DNA of 64,000 bases from Melampsora larici-populina 98AG31 (GCF_000204055.1 NW_006768769.1:662024-726023); one strand, 5' to 3'; counted from the first letter of the stretch, positions 41,938 to 53,992 are shown. A program made the numbers and translations. Notes: generated by a model not told the origin, from the letters alone.

Positions 41938-43811
41938 GTTTGGCAGGTGCTGCCCTTGGTGACCTCAACCTGACAAAAGTTGATCCCAACAAAGAATTCA
42001 CACAGTCCCAATATACACTGAGGTGCTTAGATATATTTGGACAATACAACATTTAAAAAGTGACAAACAAAGTGTAGTAAGTATGTTGAAGCTTGAAGTA
42101 TTTGGTAACATTGAAGAAAACTTGTACATGCCAATGCACCCAAAATTGTACCAAAGAACTGTAATATTCTCACTAAACATACCATGGGCGTCAAGACTTA
42201 GTCTACTGACAGGATCTGATCACAAAGAAACTCTTTGAGTTGATTATCAGCATGCTCAATCCCAGTTTAAAAGTAAGTTTTTCAATCCATGCCATGATCA
42301 GCCTATGAAATAGATATATTGTTTGTTTTCCATGAGGAATCATCTTGGTTCATTAAATAATTACAATTGTGATTGTAAAGGTACGTTTTGTCCTCAACCA
42401 CTATGCCTTTTCCAGAATTGCATATTTATGTGTCTCACAATCTTGGAATCTGATTGACTTGAATGTCCTAAATCTTATCAAAGAGTGTGATCTTTTCCTC
42501 TATCTAGTTGCTTGGAGGGTGCCTGCAAAAGTGTTCTGTAATCATGTGTTCAAGAAGATTCTTGTTGGTTTAGAGGTTAAAGTGGCAAAAAACATTTTAG
42601 GAACTGATCAAATGTTTCAGATGTTGAGAAATGATCAATAAATGTATCAACTCATTCATGAAGACTACCCATGAAATTCCACCATCACGAATTGGATCAG
42701 TGTTATTGTGATCAAGGGATCTAACATCAGATTTGTTATAAATTTTTAGATACTTATCATGAAGTTATTTGTTTTTTTCCATACCTTGTCAAACCATACC
42801 TGCTTTCACCATCAATTGACTGATCTAGTGAGCAGTGTTGAAAATGGTTTATACAATGAAAAGCAAAAACGGCTATGGAGTTTTCTACATATTTCAATCA
42901 ATAAGTTCATGATCATAACAAAAGAAACTGACTCTAATCAAGGCTAGTATCAGTTCAATTTCAGATGCTTACTCTTCTGCTTTCTTTGGTTCCTTGTGGT
43001 GCACACTATTGTGATCAATGATTCCAAACAATGATAATTGATCTAATGGGTTGAGTTTCTATTAATCAATTGGTTTTCAATTGAAATATGAACAGATCCT
43101 CTGCAGTATTCAAAATGACTTCAATGAGAGCAAAATCATCTTTAGCTGTGTTACTCATTTCAAAAAAAGAAGACTGGAGTCAATGTCACTCAGGTGATCA
43201 TGATGAGTTAGATTTGATTAAATTTGAATTTGATAAGGTTGACCACTTTTGATTTCATCACAAGAGATATGTCTAGACAATTTCTGAGTGGACAGTATTG
43301 CAACCAGGGGAGGTGTAAATGTCTAAGAAGACAGTAGTAATCAACCTGACAATAAGATGCGCTACGATGAGCACCTCTTCCCCAACTCCAATGTATGCTG
43401 ACACTGGGTACTAACCTACACACCATACAATAAAAGATATAAAAGATAAAGTAACAGTAACAAGAATTAGACCTGATTAAGTTTTATAAAGAGATAAAAG
43501 AAGAAGTACCTAAGTAGTGGAGGTATGATAATAAGTGAGAAAGGGAAGGTAAGCTAATGCTCGTGATAGTTGATCTAAGCGGATTCTGACAACATTGCTT
43601 AAATTAGCTAATTGCTGTATAGAGAAAAGGTGTGGATGAACTTACTCTCTTTCCGAAAGATAAGGAAAGAGAGTAAGAGTGAAGGGGAACAATAACCTAT
43701 ATCTCAACACAAAAACGAAAAACACAATTGGTTGGGAATGATGTACACTACAGTCTATTGGGAACAATGTTCAACATGTACTTCTTAACCACTATCAGAG
43801 TAGAGAAAACG
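41938..43811. other. Unassigned DNA with a diverged LTR-like tract
   Basis: Short plus-strand frames (42023-42238, 42369-42641) look weakly coding but show no domain. From about 43430 to 43770 the order of words (TAAGTGAGAAAG, AGTTGATCTAAG, ACTCTCTTTCCGAAAGATAAGG, AACCTATATCTCAACAC) parallels the copia LTR at 22822-23523, so a diverged solo LTR of a related family is likely. Confidence 0.35.
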
Positions 43812-45402
43812 CTACCATACTACATTTACCAAACAACATAATTCATCACTTGTGACACTCCTGACTCCAGTCTTGATTGTATTTTGACAGGAGGCACAGG
43901 CATCAAAGACCTGAGACTCAAACAGTTTTGAGGATGTCATATCAGCTTGGATCCTCATGACAATGAATAATGTTTCCAAAGATACTACCAGCCTATGTCT
44001 CATAGACCAAAAGGTGTTGGAACCTTCAATGAAGTGTAAGGTGTGAGAAAACGAGATATTTTTTAGTTTTGCAAGCAGAACGTAAACCATTGAGCGGTCA
44101 TAATTCCAAAACGTCTCTGTTTACATATTTGAAAGATGACTGGCTTTTTGAATTCAGGAGACTTTCGAACAACATGCATAAAGCAAGCTTCAGTATCCAG
44201 GATAATAATGATACCCTTTCCAAATCAAAAATAGTTATTGCTTATTCTAATTATGTTGAAGGTGATACACTTGAATTTGATCCTTCATGATTGCCTTTGT
44301 TTGAACAGCAAAGACTTGCTAACCTGAGTTGAATTTGAATGATCAAGCAATCAACCTATATTGAATTGCAATTGATGTGGGTCAGCTACATGTGTTAAAT
44401 GAGAGGGGAAGGTTGAATTTAGATGTGAAGAGATGAAAGAATTGATACCTACCATATCTCTAATGTTTATTACTTTTGAATTTGATTGCTTTTGGATATT
44501 GTCATCATGAATGTCAGTTCTTGAGATGCAAAGCCAATAACGTACAGTCATGGGTACTTCAAGTGAGACTTTATCAGCAGGTTGTTTTCGTATAGCAGCA
44601 GAAGTGTGAGCTGGTGTGAACAAGTTGATTGATTGATTTTCTGCTTGATTGAAGGGCGTTGCAAATCATTCTATAGCGGGATTGAAGATCCATCACAACT
44701 CTTGGGGATCCCATGTGATTTCCAATGTGATGAGCTGGGATCCACATATAAATCAGCAATAAAGGAGCCTTCCAATATTCTTCACAAAAAAGTGTATCTT
44801 TGACAACCTTCAAAAGGTACCCTGCCTTGCTGTCGATAAGGTCAACAATAAGGGATAGATTTGATTAAGATGAGATAATCGATTATTGAGGCTCCAAAGA
44901 GATGATAGCTAACGGATGTTCCTATCAGGAAGCATGAATTGTTACTTGGATGCAACAGTTGTGTCAATAATTGAAGGGGTGAAGATGATACCTTCTGATG
45001 TGCGTTTTTTGAAGAGGAAATGATTTTTTGTCGCCTGTTGATCAGCTTAGTATGTTGTATGACGGTATTTTGAATTGGTATGGCAGCGGATCGGTTGTTC
45101 ATCTTCAAGAGGCGAGACGAGAGAAGTATATGTGATCCACTTGGCGGGTCGCAAGCGACGAAGATAACCTTAATAGCGCTAGATGTGAAGTCAATTCCAG
45201 TTGCATCAAAACTATGACTGAAACGACAGAAGCCAAATATATCTCGACATCCTCCAAAAGGTCGTTCCAATGTATAGTTGTTGATTGTTTGCATGGTAGA
45301 GAGCATTGATGAATGATTGACGGTTAATGATGTTGATGTTTTTGAAGCAAGCTTGATAAGGCAAAAAACCGAATAGAGGGAAAAGAAAAAAGATCGCAGC
45401 AT
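43812..45402 (-). CDS. Candidate secreted protein gene, multi-exon, splicing uncertain
   Basis: The first exon runs from ATG 45402 to 44992 (137 codons, phase 0, followed by GTATCA). It opens with a signal-peptide-like hydrophobic start (LRSFFFSLYSVFCLIKLAS) and continues with FGGCRDIFGFCRFSHSFDAT and KVIFVACDPPSGSH. A second exon is likely from 44825 (GYLLKVVKDTLFCEEYWKAP), which joins in frame through an intron at 44991-44826. Further protein-like pieces lie at about 44605-44445 (VSLEVPMTVRYWLCISRTD, ending at a GTAGGT donor) and 44050-43812 (SQVFDACASCQNTIKTG), but their phases were not resolved. No known domain is recognised. A secreted effector-like or cell-surface protein is possible; a relic is the alternative. 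Confidence 0.35.
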
Positions 45403-46913
45403 TAATAGATGAAAGGATGAAGAGCACGAATCAGTTATCAGTAAGAGGATCTGACAATCACTTATGAATCACCTGACTGACCAAGGAACGACTATCTTTG
45501 GCAACAATCCCTTTGCAAATTGCCTTGAGCAGATAACCCCACTAGATGTGAAGTCGATTCCAGTTGTTTCAGAACTACAACTAAGATGAAGGGTCCAAAT
45601 CGATTGTACAATTCTTCAAAAGGTTAATCCGAATTGATTGTACTATGCTTCAAGAGGTTAAATGCAAAAGATCAGTTTCAGATTATGTTCTTTTGTATGA
45701 TTAGGGAGAGAGAGGATAAATAAACAAATGAACAATACCAAGTTGTATTTTACCTTCAGATAGTTCCAAGAAGATAGACCAAGTAACAAACTAAAACACA
45801 GGATACGGTATGGAGTGACGGTTTGTAGCTCAGAGGTCAACAACACAACAAACCAATCAACTTATATCCAGAGTTGTTTTGTGAAGGTAAGGTCAAGTGA
45901 ATAAAGGATTAAATGACTTTTTGTTGGGGATGTGGGAGCTGGTGCCGTGTCACCAAAGTATTGATTAAGGGCAAATAGACCTCTGACTGACTATTCTCTC
46001 TAGATTCAAGCAGGGGCAGACACACGTGTCAATTAAAGAAACACCGATGAGGGGATTCAGAGAAATTGAAAGTGTTACACGTAAATCATGATCTGAAAGC
46101 CATAGAAGCATTGGGCTTCAGCCGCCTGAACCTCTCCACTGTATCTTTTAATCAAGTTCTGGTTGACAATTCTATCCGAAGTAGCGAGGAAAGCTAAGAT
46201 GTGTTTAATAAAGTGTTTCTCATCATTTTTCAACCTATTCTCCCAATTGTGCATATCTTTTGAAGGATCGATCTCTCCAGCTGTCCAAAACTAAGCCTCG
46301 GCTCACTTGTAGGATGTCCAAATCTAGTATGTAGGGCAATCAAATGATGAATCATGAGAAAGATGAAAGCTCACTTCATCATATGTGATTGAGAATAGTA
46401 CCAAGCCATGCCCATGCACCTTCCATATGGATTTCAAACAAACAAGGTATAGAAGTGATTGGTCCAAATTGAGACAATCAACATGTGAGGGCTGTTTGGG
46501 AACTGGACTTCAGAGTCAGGATGAAAGGAAGGATCCATATTCAGTCCTAAAACTAAAGGGAAATTATGATAACTTAAAGGAACTAAACATACCTTTAGGA
46601 TTAAAAGACTTTGGGCTGAGGCCTGAGGGTGATTTGGAGGAATTCTGAAGGTCATCAAGTCAAAACTTAAAACACAAGACACTCACATAGCGTTCTCAAA
46701 AATGGATTGGATACATTGATGAGTCCAAATGAAAGACGTTAAGCAATGATGATCATTGTTGGGCATACCAATCAATCAAATCTGCGACCGTAATAATCTC
46801 CGCAGAGTTTTGGGTGAGGTAACAACATTGCGCGTAGATGGTTGGATTTTCACATGAGGGTGAGTGCAAATTAATTTGCAGTGATAGGTTTTTGACTCTG
46901 GTCCAAAACTCCA
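45403..46913. other. No recognisable gene; one weak frame
   Basis: A plus-strand frame at 46385-46648 (87 codons; FHMDFKQTRYRSDWSKLRQS, two Cys pairs) is protein-like and lies upstream of the gypsy-disrupted frame at 46914, so it could be an earlier exon of the same gene. The rest shows nothing. Confidence 0.3.
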
Positions 46914-47094
46914 ATGGCTGAGGAGATGGAGACTTTGGTGGATTTTGTCGAGTTTTGTAAGCAAACCGTCTTTAGGATTAAATGTTATGATCAGCTTTGG
47001 GCTGCAAAGAATCCGAGCCACATCCCTCCACTCAAGTTCCGCAAGGACGGCTGTGGGATAGGTCTCCCCAGGAATTTGACGGACATGTGCGGAC
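46914..47094 (+). pseudogene. Gene interrupted by the gypsy element (5' part)
   Basis: An open frame reads MAEEMETLVDFVEFCKQTVF, then YDQLWAAKNPSHIPPLKFRK and GCGIGLPRNLTDMCG up to the gypsy insertion point. If one copy of the 5-bp duplication CGGAC is ignored, the same frame continues at 53993 with CKQKSGQSTQQPPPL, which would create a CxxC pair across the junction. This suggests that the retrotransposon landed inside a coding exon. The protein is not recognised. The cysteine pairs resemble a small zinc-binding segment. Confidence 0.45.
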
Positions 47095-47280
47095 TGTTAA
47101 GGCTGGTATCGGGGGTTCTGGCAAGGTGTGAGGTATCTATCCACAGGTCTTTATTACTTGTATAACAAGGTTGTCGGATGGGGAATACAACTTCTCTTCG
47201 ACGCATCAACAAGTGTACACTCTCCATCTGTGATATATGTGTGTGGATGTCACACATTCTACATGTCCTGATTCATAAAA
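47090..47280 (-). repeat. Gypsy 3' LTR and target duplication
   Basis: LTR 47095-47280 (186 bp), preceded by the duplicated CGGAC at 47090-47094. It starts TGTTAAGGCTGG on the plus strand and ends CATAAAA, where the other LTR has CATAACA. It differs from the 5' LTR at five positions by eye. A G-rich polypurine tract (GGGGGATAA on the minus strand) abuts it at 47281. Confidence 0.92.
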
Positions 47281-47375
47281 TTATCCCCCGTTTAATGCCC
47301 AATCTCCCTGTTGCAAGATCTGCATTCTTTCCCCGGGCAGCGTTAAAAGACCGCATGGGAAAAAGCTTTGCCCTC

Positions 47376-48242
47376 TCACTTTTTTCTCCGCCTTCTCCTA
47401 AATTTTCCTGCTGCTGTTGGAAATCTTGTGTCGAAGTCTCTGATCAATTCGTTGCTGTTCTTCAAATTCCTCAACGGCTCCCAAGAGTTGTCTTTAGCAC
47501 TGAATCCTTTCCAGCTCACCAAGTACTCACGTGATTTGTTTTGAATTCTACAATCTAATATTTCCTCCACTTCCCATTTGGTGTGTCCTTCTATAACTAT
47601 TGGTTCAGGTTCTTTTAGTTGTCTTCCTTCAATCTTGTCATGTTTGTGTTTCTGTAGCAATGATACATGGAATACCGGGTGTATGGCTTTCATAGAGACA
47701 GGAAGATCAAGTTTGTAAGCTGAACGGGATATCTTTTCGACAATATGAAAAGGACCTAGCCATTGGTGGTCTAATTTGGGGCTTGGCCTGGTTGTCGAAA
47801 TGTTCTTGCTATTCAGCCACGCTTGATCGCCAATGTTCCAATCCGGTGTTGGCCTGATGTGACAGTTGAATTGTAACTTCATCTCTTCTTGAGCTATTTC
47901 CAGACATTCTTTGAGCTCGGATTGTACTTCAGCCAATACCTTCGGACGTTCCTCTACTTTTGGTATACATTGTTCGCCCATGGGTACTCCTCCAAAATTG
48001 GGGTTGTAGCCGTAGTTATCTTTGAAGGGGGAGACACCAATTGACGCGTGATCTTTATTGTTATAAGAGAACTCAGCTGTGGGGATTAGAGCCTCCCAGT
48101 CGTCCTGTCTATATGACACAAAGTGACGCAGATATTGTTCGATTGCTTTGTTCACGATTTCTGATTGTCCGTCAGTCCTCGGGTGAAATGCTGTTGAGGG
48201 TTGTAATCTGATACCTAATCTTGAGTTGAGTTCTTTTGTCAG
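47376..48242 (-). pseudogene. Gypsy integrase C-terminal part and chromodomain
   Basis: It resumes the integrase after the insert with KELNSRLGIRLQ, then FHPRTDGQSEIVNKAIEQYL, which holds the third catalytic residue (Glu of QSE). The GPY/F-type region follows (PKLDHQWLGPFHIVEKI; AYKLDLPVSMKAIHPVFHVS). The chromodomain has TKWEVEEILDCRIQNKSREY and LVSWKGFSAKDNSWEP, and the protein ends in a basic FRRRRRKK tail. Chromodomains tether such integrases to modified histones, usually heterochromatin. The chromodomain keeps its aromatic residues and looks intact. Confidence 0.88.
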
Positions 48243-49215
48243 CCTGAGAGTATAGACTGGCTACTGTTCTCGAGAGAAAGGTATAAGTTTGTTAATTTGA
48301 GATGACTCACGAAATGTGAACTAGATCACTTTTTCTAGGTGAAGGCTCCAAATTTCGAATCTTCGTGAGGATTGGTTGCGATAGATGAATACAAGCTTTT
48401 TAACCAGCTTGTCTACTAAAGTGGATACCGAAGTAAACTGGCTTTAGGCGTGCTTTAGCAGTAGTGACGAACTTTTCTAGTTCTATCAAACAAAATATAA
48501 CTATAGGATCTTCAGTAGAATAGCGCTGGCTAAACGATCTTTAAAGATACTAGAAAGTAAAGAGAGATAAGAGAAAAACAAGCTTCAATGAGGAAATAAA
48601 AGTTTCAAATTTAAAGAGCTATCTAGATTGGTAGTTCTAAAAGAAAATGACTATTTCGGGGTTTCGAAGTAAGTATGAAGAGGATAAATGAAATCTATTG
48701 ATTCTCGAGATGAAAAAACAATAGGTGAAATTTGATATAAGTTGGTTAATCGTAAGTTGGTGGCTGGATGATAAGATGGTCCTTTTTTCTTTAGGGTAGA
48801 AGGTACCGATTTATATAGTAGTTTAAGCTTTGATTTTCGTCTATTATTTTGGTAAGGGTTCGTTCTGTAAAGAGGGGCTAAACTGGTCATTTGTTTCTTG
48901 GTCTGTTTGGTAATCATCGTTGTAAGGGTTACTTGCCTAGTCAGGGTTTCGATGTTCCCTGACTAGGTTTTCAGGGTCATGATGTTACTAGCCATCAGGT
49001 AGTCGTTTCTTTATGAACTGGTTTAGGTAGGTCCCTTTCTCATTTCTTTGGAATGGTACGGTCTTGATTATTTTTAGTGTATACAGTCTTGATACTGAGT
49101 GATTAAGCGTTGTATGTTTCATAACAAAGTAGAATATGTTTTTATATGTTTTTTAGTAGGTTTTATTTGTCAATGCGATAGAGGTTCTGCGCAGCAAAAC
49201 CTCTTACCGTTGACA
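48243..49215. mobile_element. 973-bp non-coding insert with 11-bp target duplication
   Basis: The duplicated TCTTTTGTCAG flanks the insert at 48232-48242 and 49216-49226, and removing one copy plus the insert restores an uninterrupted integrase frame. The insert starts CCTGAGAGTATAGACTGG and ends TCTTACCGTTGACA. No clear inverted ends and no coding frame are seen. It contains a local inverted repeat (TAGTCAGGGTTTCGATG ... CCCTGACTAGG) near 48939-48968. The 9-11-bp duplication suggests a Mutator-like non-autonomous element or a retroposed SINE-like unit; the class is unresolved. Confidence 0.75.
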
Positions 49216-51240
49216 TCTTTTGTCAGTTGTGAAATAAAAATTGTCCCTCTATCTGATATAATTGTCTTCGGTGTTCCATGAAGTCGCCAAACTTCTTTTA
49301 CCATAATGTCAGCTAATTCGTCTGATGACATGCTTTCCTTACAAGGGATGAAGTGAGCCATTTTCGTCAACCTATCCACCACTGTCAGAATACTGTCCTT
49401 CCCATCTGACACCGGTAATTTCGTGATAAGGTCGTAGGTAATGTCTGTCCAGGGTCCAGCCGGGATTGCCAGTGGTTCCAACGCTCCAAACGGTTTTTGT
49501 GTTGATGTTTTCACTCTCAGGCATGAATCACATCCATCAACATAATGGTTAATGTACGTCTTCATGCTTGGCCAAGTGAAACACCTACGGACAAGGCTGA
49601 GTGTTTTTGATCTTCCTGGATGACCAGCGATCAAGCTGTTGTGTCGGCTTCGTAATATCTGCAATTTGATGTGATCATCATTGGGTACTTCAATCCTGCC
49701 TTTGTTGTATACCACACCGTTCTTAACCTTGTAATCAGCCACTGCTTCTTTGAGTTTGAGTGATATAGGATTCTTAACAGTGTTGATGATTTCGGTGAGT
49801 CTGTCGCATGCCTGGGTCGCCTCCTGGATCTTCTCAATGATTTCGTTATCTGATAAAATTGTCTCGTCTGCTTCTTCCACTTCACTATTCTGCGACATAC
49901 CTAATACATCAATCTCAAACCATTTTTCCGAGTCTTCTAAGTCAATTACTTCATTTTCAAACCATGTTTCAAAACTTGCGATTTCTGTGAATGAATCTTC
50001 AGTTAGGTTCTCAGGTCTAACCAATTGTCCGAACGTCAATTTAGTTGATTGGTTGGGGGCTAAGTCTGGTCTTCGTGAAAGTGCGTCAGGCTTGGCTCCT
50101 TGTTGTCCGGGTCTGAACTTGATGGTAAAATCAAAACATCCTAACGTTTCAGCCCAACGTGCTTGCCTCCTCGTCAGTTGCTTTGTACTCATGAATGACT
50201 CTAAGTTCCTGTGATCCGTATACACAATGACTTCGAGGCGGTTTGGATTGCCTTCAAGGTAGTGTCGCCACTCTTTGAAGGCAGCCACAATCGCCAATAA
50301 TTCCTTATCAAAGATCTCGTAGTTGAGTTCGGCCTGTACTAGAGATCTCGATAGATAAGCCACGGGGTGTATCTCACCGTCTTTTTCACATTTCTGCGAG
50401 AGGATGGCACCTAACGCAAAATCCGAGCAATCACACTCTAGGATGAACGCCTTATACGGGTCCGCGATCTTCAAGACTGGTGCAGTTGTGAATGAGGCTT
50501 TCAGGCTTTCGAATGAGCTTTGGCATTTCTTGTCCCAATTGAATTTGGTGTCATTTCGTGTAAGGTTATGCAGGGGTTGTGTTGTCCTAGAGAATTGGTT
50601 AATGAAACGTCGATAGAAATTCGCAAATCCAATGAAGCGTTGGAGTTCAGACACGTTCTTAGGGGCAGGCCAGTCAGTCACAGCTTTAACTTTTGTAGGA
50701 TCCATTTTGACCTTGTTGTGTGATATCAGGAGGACCAGGTATTCAACTTCTTTCTTTGAAAATTCGCATTTTTCGGGTTTCAGCCACAGTTGATGTTTGC
50801 CTAGTATTTCAAGTACTGAGTCTACTGCTGGTTTGTGCTTCTGGCCTTTCTTTGTGAAAATCATTGTGTCGTCCAGGAACACCGCAACATCTCTGCCAAT
50901 ACGTCCTAGTAGGATGTCTTGCATAAAGAATTGAAAATACCCCGGTGCCCCAGTGGGGCCAAAAGGCATTGTCAGCGGGGCGAACTGTCTGTGTTTGCAT
51001 ATGAACGCTAGGATATCTTCGTAACCTTCAGCTACACGTAAGTTTCCGTAGGCATTCCTGAGGTCCAGTTTCGTGAATTCGTCAGCATCCAAGAGGCTAT
51101 CAACAAGATCCATGGTCAGGGGCAGTGGATACCGGTTTTTTACTGTCAATGAGTTCAGTTTACAATAGTCAAAACATGGGCGTAAGTTTCCATCCTTCTT
51201 TCCAGCAAAAAGTACTGGGGCTGCCCATGGTGAAGTAGTT
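49216..51240 (-). pseudogene. Gypsy pol: RT, RNase H and integrase N-terminal part
   Basis: An open frame from the stop at 51241 to the insert at 49215. RT: KNRYPLPLTMDLVD, FTKLDLRNAYGNLRV (catalytic Asp), TMPFGPTGAPGYFQ and VAVFLDDTMIF (FLDD form of the catalytic motif). RNase H: FILECDCSDFALGAILSQ, YEIFDKELLAIV and YTDHRNLESF. Integrase: zinc-binding RHNSLIAGHPG with two cysteines in DGCDSC, then core Asp in DITYDLITKLP and Asp in IISDRGTIF. All catalytic residues seen are conserved. The frame is ended by the 973-bp insert, after which it resumes at 48242. Confidence 0.9.
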
Positions 51241-52390
51241 TGTCAAATTGTGCCGTTTGCTAATCCATTATTGATCACCTCCTCCAGAGCATCATTTTCA
51301 GCAGGTGATAGGGGGATGATACGACTGGCCTGAGGTTCAGCTCCTGGTACTAGGTCAACCTTGAAATCGTATTGTCTTCGGGGTGGTAGCTTCTGGGCCT
51401 TTGACTTAACAAACATATGCAAGTGTCTGTGGTAAACTGATGGTACCATTTCTTCAACCGTTCTCGTGGGTGCTTTCTTATTTTCTTCAGCTGCGAGTCG
51501 TGCAGATGTTGACCAGGAACTGTTCGCCGCATCAATCTGTAGTCCTGTTTTAATCCCAGGAGGTAAAGGCTGGCCAGCTGGAACGATCAAAATTGTGGAC
51601 AGGGCAGGATCACACTCACATTGCGGGGGCGTATTCTCGTCAATTAAGACTTGAGCCCCCTCATCAAGTTTCCTAGCGTGCCCCTTAGGCTCCTCCAACG
51701 GACCGGCGGGGTTTGAAGTCGGAACTGACGAGACTGCATCTGCAGACGCAATGGTTTCCTGGTGATCTTGATGTAGGGGCTGTGTTGTTGGTTGATATTG
51801 CGGGGACGCTATTGTATCAGAGCTGATACGCATCCCCTCGTCATGGCTCCTAGCTTCCCTCCAAGGATCCATCAAGGTATCTGTCGAGGGTTTGGGCGGG
51901 CAAGACGACACCGTCGTAACGGCCGCAATGTGGTGTTTGGCGGTATGAAATGTGTTGGTCTTCCAGTTGATCAGATGTCCGTATTGTTTGATCCACGGCA
52001 TCCCTAGTATCCCGTCGTATGTGTCTTTCAGGCGTGTGATGACAAAGTGTGTGGGGAATTTGTCGTTTCCAAGGTGTAGGTCGAGTTCATGTGATGATTG
52101 GCTTCTTGATCCGTCAAATCCACTGATGCTACGGGAACTTTCAGCCGCGCGTTCCAAAAGGTTGAATTTCAGTGCAAAGATGTACTGATGACATTGTGGG
52201 TGGCTCCAGAGTCAATGAGGAATAGGGCTCGTGGGATCTCAATGGTTGTGGCTCGAGGGGAGTGGGGTGTGGACAGTGTAGTTTGAAAAAATAACCTGGG
52301 ATCCTTATCATTGCAAGTTACAACTTCACTAGCACCTAATTCCAATACACTCCAATCCTCCTCCTTGCCCAGGATTGGCACAACATTCAA
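51241..52390 (-). pseudogene. Gypsy aspartic protease and pre-RT region
   Basis: 52390-52169 contains the protease active site FLIDSGATHNVIS. A frameshift near 52170 moves the frame, and 52157-51243 continues the protease with YDGILGMPWIKQYGHLINW, then a disordered Pro/Ser linker and the RT N-terminal segment (RRQYDFKVDLVPGAEPQ, PLSPAENDALEEVINNGLANGTI). A TGA at about 51241 ends the frame where Arg (CGA) would be expected, a typical CpG-to-TpG change. RT resumes immediately in the same frame. Confidence 0.85.
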
Positions 52391-53561
52391 TCCTGAGCGC
52401 CTCCATTTTTTGAGAGGTCCGCTCGACTACCTCCTTCTCCTTTATCATTTGAACTATCATCTTTACTACTCATCGCCGCTAACTCGACTTCTAACTCAGC
52501 AATCCTCTTGTTGTAATGATTATTACTCTTGAAGGGCTTGTTCATCTTTTTTTCAGGGCATTCATTTGATCGGTGGCCTTGTACATTGCATCTAAAGCAC
52601 GATCCAGTCCTCAATCTACTAGCGCGCTCAGCATCCGAAAGTCGGGTGTAGACAGCCGATAAGTCCATAGCGTTAGGGTCGGAAGGTGGGGTGGTCATGG
52701 CCGTGGATGTGTCAGCTACGCCATGCAACTTGTTATCGAGTTTGATAGCCATATTCAAAATCTGTTCGATGGTTGTGAATGGCTCCTGACATAAGACCAT
52801 AGCTACTCGAATGTCCTTCTTTAAACCTTGCTCATACTGACTAACTAACGTCGGGAATTCCCATCCTGAATTAGTAGCATGCATGTTAAACTCGTGCGTA
52901 TAATTAGCAACCGTTCCTTTCTGAGTTGAGGATCTCAATGCCTTCTCTGCTTTCGTCTTCTTTTCAGTATCAAAATACATAGCTTCAAAATTCCGAACAA
53001 ACCGATCGAATGTGACTAAATGAGCGGTGTCTTCATTAAATAGCTCCTTTGTCAAGGGCTGTGCCCAGCTGCTGCTGCTAGCTGGTCCAGTGAGGTACGA
53101 TAGGGCAAAGATGACCTTCGTTTGATTGTTAGGGAACAGATAGGGGTGCGCCATCATATACAATTGAGTTTGGCTTGCAAAGACTTCTGCCAAGGTTCCG
53201 TGCGATCCGTTGAAGCTTTGGGCCCTTTAGGCACCACCGGGTTTACAGGCTGGGGTGGTGCTGGTGGCGTCTGGGCTGCATTCGCGGGGTCCGGTTGTAA
53301 CCCTTGCATCTGAGCATCAAGTCGTTGTTCAGCTCTCAGCCGCAACTCTCGCTCCTCGTTCAAAGCTCGAGTCAACTTGGCTAATTGGTTTTGGATAGCT
53401 TCCATCTCCTCAGGTGAAGTCTCTGACGAGGTATGAAACGAGTCAATGGTGTTGAATTCTGATACAGTGGTTGTAGTACGAGTAAGGTCTTCTTCTTTGT
53501 CGATCTCGTCAAAGTGCGGGGTACTGAATGTGGGTGACGTTGTGGCGATTAAATGATACAA
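52387..53561 (-). pseudogene. Gypsy gag, frameshifted
   Basis: The N-terminal frame 53561-53154 has a coiled coil (LAKLTRALNEERELRLRAEQ) and a Pro-rich linker. A one-base shift near 53210 leads into 53193-52387, which holds the capsid domain (YLTGPASSSSWAQPL, FDRFVRNFEAMYFD, ALRSSTQKGTVANYTHEFN) and a CCHC zinc knuckle CFRCNVQGHRSNEC. The capsid forms the replication particle. Because the shift lies early, this copy cannot make full gag. Confidence 0.88.
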
Positions 53562-53801
53562 TCAACAAGGTTTGGGATCTATTTTCAGCCAAAGGTGCGT
53601 GAAGGGTGTTTTTGATGTGGTTTAGTGGTGGAGTTTGGTCGGTGAGATCTGAATCTTATCTATCTAGTTCTAATCATTCTGATTCTTCGGATTTCAACCT
53701 TATCTGATCTTCTTTATTCGATCTTTGGTTTTATTCCTAATACGTTCGGTTTTCTTTCTTTGAATCCTCCAAGCTTGCCTTGAAATGAAGATCCAACAAT
53801 A

Positions 53802-53992
53802 TGTTAAGGCTGGTATCGGGGGTTCTGGCAAGGTGTGAGGTATCTATCCACAGGTCTTTATTACTTGTATAACGAGATTGTCGGATGGGGAATACAACTT
53901 CTCTTCGACACATCAACAAGTGTACACTCTCCATCTGTGATATGTGTGTGTGGATGTCACACATTCTACATGTCCTGATTCATAACACGGAC
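53802..53992 (-). repeat. Gypsy 5' LTR and target duplication
   Basis: LTR 53802-53987 (186 bp, TGTTAAGG...CATAACA), followed by CGGAC at 53988-53992. It matches the 47095-47280 LTR except at five visible positions. The segment 53562-53801 between this LTR and gag is the leader and holds no gene. Confidence 0.92.

Larger units (their letters stand above)
47095..53987 (-). mobile_element. Ty3/gypsy chromovirus with LTRs and CGGAC target duplication
   Basis: 6,893 bp including 186-bp LTRs (47095-47280 and 53802-53987) and flanked by CGGAC on both sides (47090-47094 and 53988-53992). Minus-strand order: gag with zinc knuckle, protease, RT, RNase H, HHCC-DDE integrase, chromodomain. LTR identity is about 97 percent by eye, so the insertion is fairly recent. 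The copy is dead: there is a frameshift in gag near 53210, one near 52170 in protease, a TGA at about 51241 before RT, and a 973-bp insert in the integrase. Confidence 0.92.

Noticed and set aside
49750..50214. 154-codon plus-strand frame in the gypsy element
   Set aside because: Antisense shadow of the gypsy pol frame with conserved RNase H and integrase motifs.
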